Of a stretch of DNA of 64,000 bases, positions 61,477-64,000 are shown one piece after another. The position numbers and the translations under genes were made by a program. A model generated the notes under the pieces. It ran no database searches. It was not told the DNA's origin and saw only the letters and a list, made by a program, of their open reading frames with translations. The DNA lies in assembly GCF_003116585.1 (NCBI RefSeq), contig NZ_QEHM01000003.1, positions 358,916-422,915 of the forward strand, written 5' to 3'. This stretch comes from Albibacillus kandeliae. GTDB taxonomy: Bacteria; Pseudomonadota; Alphaproteobacteria; Rhodobacterales; Rhodobacteraceae. Numbering within the stretch: position 1 is the first letter of the stretch; every line of letters begins with the position of its first letter.

Positions 61477-63830
61477 ATTACGTCTGCCTGTTTGTATATT
61501 TGTTGTTCAAGCTCTCGTAGGGCTTGCTCATATCCGTCTTTTCCACCGAACACATCATTGATGATCTCCATCGGTGTGCCGATCGTGTCGAACGGCTGCA
61601 GCTTTAGAACCTTCGCGCTTTCAATGGTGGTGATGCCTTCGTCTGCATATTTGTCCAGAAGCGCCGATAGGACTGCCCGAGCCTGGTCGCCGTACTTCGT
61701 AAAGTAATTGCGTTTCTTAACTTTGTCGGCGCGCTCTTTCCGCGTCAGAGGTGGTTGCTCGTAGGCGATGTGACACAGCAAATCGAAGTCGCCGAAGTCT
61801 TTGCCAACCTCAGCTGCAAGGTTTTCCAAAAGTACGCCGTATTCTTCGAGCTCTTCGATGATGGCCTGCTTTTTTTCGGCATCGTTCCAAGTGCGGATAA
61901 ACTCATCCAGTGAAGCGTACTCCGACAAAACCTGCTTCTTGGCGAAGTCCTTATAGGATTCTGTAATTAGGTTCCCGTCTGGGCCAAGGTACTCGATCCG
62001 CTCTGCAACGATGTTTGCATCGACTCCGCTCACCCTAATCTTCTTTGAGCCTGTAGGATCATCGTCATCAGGGCCGTCGTCATCGTCGTCGGGATCATCA
62101 GGGGGGTCAGGGGGAACCGGGTCGTCATCGTCTCCAGGCGTGTAGATAACGACGGGGTTTCCGTCAAAATCTGGATCCCTGAAAAGGTCGGTCGCGCCTT
62201 TGAAATCCATGATCGTGAAGAAATATTTATTGTGCTCCTCATCGATGCGCGTGCCCCGACCAATGATCTGCTTGAACGTCGTCATGGAGGAGATTGTCTT
62301 GTCCAGGACGATGACCTTGCAGGTCTTGGCATCCACGCCGGTCGTCAAGAGCTCCGAAGTCGTTGCGATGACCGGGAACTTACTCTCCGGATCAATGAAG
62401 TTATCGAGCTCCGCCTTCCCTTCAACGCTGTCACCGGTAATCCGCATCACATACTTCGGATTTTCGAGGGCAAGCGGGCCGGCGGCGTTGACGATAGCTT
62501 TGCGCATGCGCTCTGCGTGGTCGATATCTTCACAGAAGATAATCGTTTTCGAAAATGGATCGGTGGCTTTCAAGAGTTGCATGACGCGATCTGCAACCAG
62601 TTTAGTCCGCTGGTTCAGGACAAGAATTCTGTCCATGTCCTGGCGATTGTATTCGCGTGCATCGATTTCTGCGCCAAGATCATCGGTCATGCCGGGTGGT
62701 GGCGTCCACCCTTCCACGTCCCGGTCGATGTCGATCTTGACAACCTTGTAGGGCGCCAGAAAGCCGTCATCGATGCCTTGCTTCAGGCTGTACGTAAAAA
62801 CCGGTTCCCCGAAATACGCGGTACTTGAAACGTATTTGGTCTCCTTGGGCGTTGCGGTCAGACCGATCTGGATGGCGGCGGAGAAGTACTCAAGGATTTC
62901 TCTCCAAGCTGCATCGGCCGCTGCGCTGCCCCTGTGGCACTCATCGATCACGATAAGATCGAAGAAATCAGGCGAGACCGATTTGAAGATCTTGTCACTC
63001 TCGTCCGGACCCGTCAGCGCTTGGTACAGCCCCAGGTGAATCTCATAGGATGGGTCAATCTTGCGATTGCGAACCTTGGTCATCACACTTCCAAACGGCT
63101 TGAAGTCGTTCACGAGCGTCTGATCAACCAGAACGTTTCGGTCGGCCAAGAATAGAATGCGCTTCGCTTCTCCTGCCTTCCACAGTCGCCAGATTATCTG
63201 AAAAGTTGTGTAGGTCTTGCCGGTACCAGTGGCCATGACGAGGAGTACGCGCCTCTGATCGTTGGCAATTGCCTCGATGGTCCGGTTGATGGCCTCGACC
63301 TGATAATATCGCGGCTCCTTTCCTGAAGCTTCTTCATGATAGGGCTGAAGAACAAGCGCCTCATCCTCGTCCTTAATTCCACGGAAATTCTTGTAGCGTT
63401 CCCAAAGTACCTGAGGCGCCGGAAAATCAGTCAGAGGAAAATCGGTCTCGATATCTTCTCCTGGTTCAGGAACCTTGTTGTGCCCAGCGAAAGCATCTCC
63501 GTTCGAACTGAAGGCGCTGGGAATCTCCAGAATATCCGCATAGCTGAGCGCCTGCTGCAGGCCATGACTAACCCCCACAGTATTATCTTTCGCTTCTACA
63601 ACGGCGACAGGAACAGACGGCTCCCAAGACAAGACATAGTCCGCAAACTTCTTCTTCTTTTTGTTTCGCGACGACATATTTCCACGGACGACTACGGGTC
63701 CTGGTGTAAGTGTCACCTCACGCCGAATTTGCTTCATTGGATCCCAGCCCGCATCCCGAATTGCGGGCGAAATAAATAGATCGCAAATATCGCTTTCGCT
63801 CAGCTTTTTCTTCTCGCTCGGATCCATCAT
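61473..63830 (-). CDS. hsdR: Type I restriction endonuclease subunit HsdR
   Basis: This 785-residue restriction-translocation subunit has an N-terminal nuclease domain with Asp64, Glu79 and Lys81 (ADYVLSW and VVEAKD). The SF2 translocase follows: Walker A ATGTGKT at 200-206, DECH at 296-299, GLTATP and the motif [12 protein letters not shown] very acidic Asp/Pro linker (about 62047-62140) separates the motor from the C-terminal helical assembly domain. The ATG at 63830 (double ATG) is chosen; a TTG two codons upstream also reads. First gene of the island operon, divergent from exonuclease I. Confidence 0.96.
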   Translation of the reverse strand: MMDPSEKKKLSESDICDLFISPAIRDAGWDPMKQIRREVTLTPGPVVVRGNMSSRNKKKKKFADYVLSWEPSVPVAVVEAKDNTVGVSHGLQQALSYADILEIPSAFSSNGDAFAGHNKVPEPGEDIETDFPLTDFPAPQVLWERYKNFRGIKDEDEALVLQPYHEEASGKEPRYYQVEAINRTIEAIANDQRRVLLVMATGTGKTYTTFQIIWRLWKAGEAKRILFLADRNVLVDQTLVNDFKPFGSVMTKVRNRKIDPSYEIHLGLYQALTGPDESDKIFKSVSPDFFDLIVIDECHRGSAAADAAWREILEYFSAAIQIGLTATPKETKYVSSTAYFGEPVFTYSLKQGIDDGFLAPYKVVKIDIDRDVEGWTPPPGMTDDLGAEIDAREYNRQDMDRILVLNQRTKLVADRVMQLLKATDPFSKTIIFCEDIDHAERMRKAIVNAAGPLALENPKYVMRITGDSVEGKAELDNFIDPESKFPVIATTSELLTTGVDAKTCKVIVLDKTISSMTTFKQIIGRGTRIDEEHNKYFFTIMDFKGATDLFRDPDFDGNPVVIYTPGDDDDPVPPDPPDDPDDDDDGPDDDDPTGSKKIRVSGVDANIVAERIEYLGPDGNLITESYKDFAKKQVLSEYASLDEFIRTWNDAEKKQAIIEELEEYGVLLENLAAEVGKDFGDFDLLCHIAYEQPPLTRKERADKVKKRNYFTKYGDQARAVLSALLDKYADEGITTIESAKVLKLQPFDTIGTPMEIINDVFGGKDGYEQALRELEQQIYKQADVI

Positions 63831-63948
63831 GAGCAATCAATATCTCTGCTTTCTGGCGGGGTTGCTCCCATAAGGTACTGGATGAGGCGAAATCCGCTAG
63901 TCCAAACTTGGGCTTAGCGCCTGCAACGTGGCAAGCTAGGCTGCTGAC

Positions 63949-64000
63949 ATGACCTACGTCTTCTACGAAACCGAAACCACCGGTACAGACACCACGTTCG
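63949..64000 (+). CDS. sbcB: Exonuclease I (start only, truncated by window edge)
   Basis: Only the first 17 codons are present: MTYVFYETETTGTDTTF. The YxETETTGT block is the ExoI catalytic acidic motif of DEDD-type 3'-5' exonuclease I (commonly FYDTETTGT), here with Glu replacing the first Asp of the usual D-x-E. The gene is GC-neutral over this short stretch and appears to be the core gene at the right edge of the island. The 118 bases between it and hsdR must hold both promoters. The identification rests on a very short fragment. Confidence 0.7.
   Translation, partial: MTYVFYETETTGTDTTF

Overview
The window looks like chromosomal DNA of a marine-type alphaproteobacterium of the Rhodobacteraceae (Roseobacter/Rhodobacter group). 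The evidence is the very GC-rich coding sequence, the petABC cytochrome bc1 operon with a Rieske protein of Rhodobacter type, the regB-senC-regA redox regulon with ahcY nearby, the tsaE-amgK-murU-addB-addA-trxA gene string, the hemD-mitofilin-hemY cluster divergent from tsaD-gpsA, type II lumazine synthase and hslVU. This assignment is inference from gene content and order; no database was searched.

Layout. 1-4.9 kb: a truncated acyl-CoA synthetase, a divergent LysR regulator and a TctC-TctB-TctA carboxylate uptake system. 5.1-7.5 kb: tRNA-Lys, then dapF and mtaB. 7.7-9.8 kb: a large RTX repeat protein with no secretion genes beside it. 9.9-12.7 kb: petABC on the minus strand. 12.9-18.3 kb: a GST, a PaiB-like FMN-binding protein, an FMN riboswitch with ribH2, and thiBPQ under a TPP riboswitch. 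18.3-24.1 kb: aroC, two permeases, cobO, a DUF1801 protein and a Tat-exported PhoD phosphatase. 24.2-25.4 kb: the peroxide-sensing pair ohrR/ohr with three visible operators, then an array of palindromic repeats. 25.4-28.1 kb: hslV-hslU-rlmJ. 28.3-30.1 kb: two poorly characterised genes. 30.2-40.6 kb: trxA, addA, addB, murU, amgK, tsaE and a PAS protein, all on the minus strand and often with ATGA overlaps. 40.7-43.4 kb: regB / senC-regA. 43.5-49.4 kb: a LysR regulator, small proteins, a GNAT, an HD hydrolase, ahcY, and DUF2853, DUF1761 and EVE proteins. 49.4-55.2 kb: gpsA-tsaD divergent from hemD-mitofilin-hemY.

55.3-63.9 kb is an accessory island of visibly lower GC. It starts at a tRNA-Thr(CGT) preceded by a duplicated 5' half of the same tRNA, and it ends just before the start of exonuclease I. 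It holds a five-gene minus-strand string: hsdR-hsdM-hsdS (type I restriction-modification), followed by a small PD-(D/E)xK-like protein and an ABC-ATPase/TOPRIM (OLD-like) protein. The last two genes are 9 bp apart. They are the best candidate in the window for an undescribed two-component anti-phage module travelling with a restriction system.

Most core genes are ordinary in content. The main unexplained structures are the island and its duplicated half-tRNA with a long hairpin, the three-site OhrR control region, the palindromic array, the orphan RTX protein, and the FMN riboswitch facing an FMN-binding protein.
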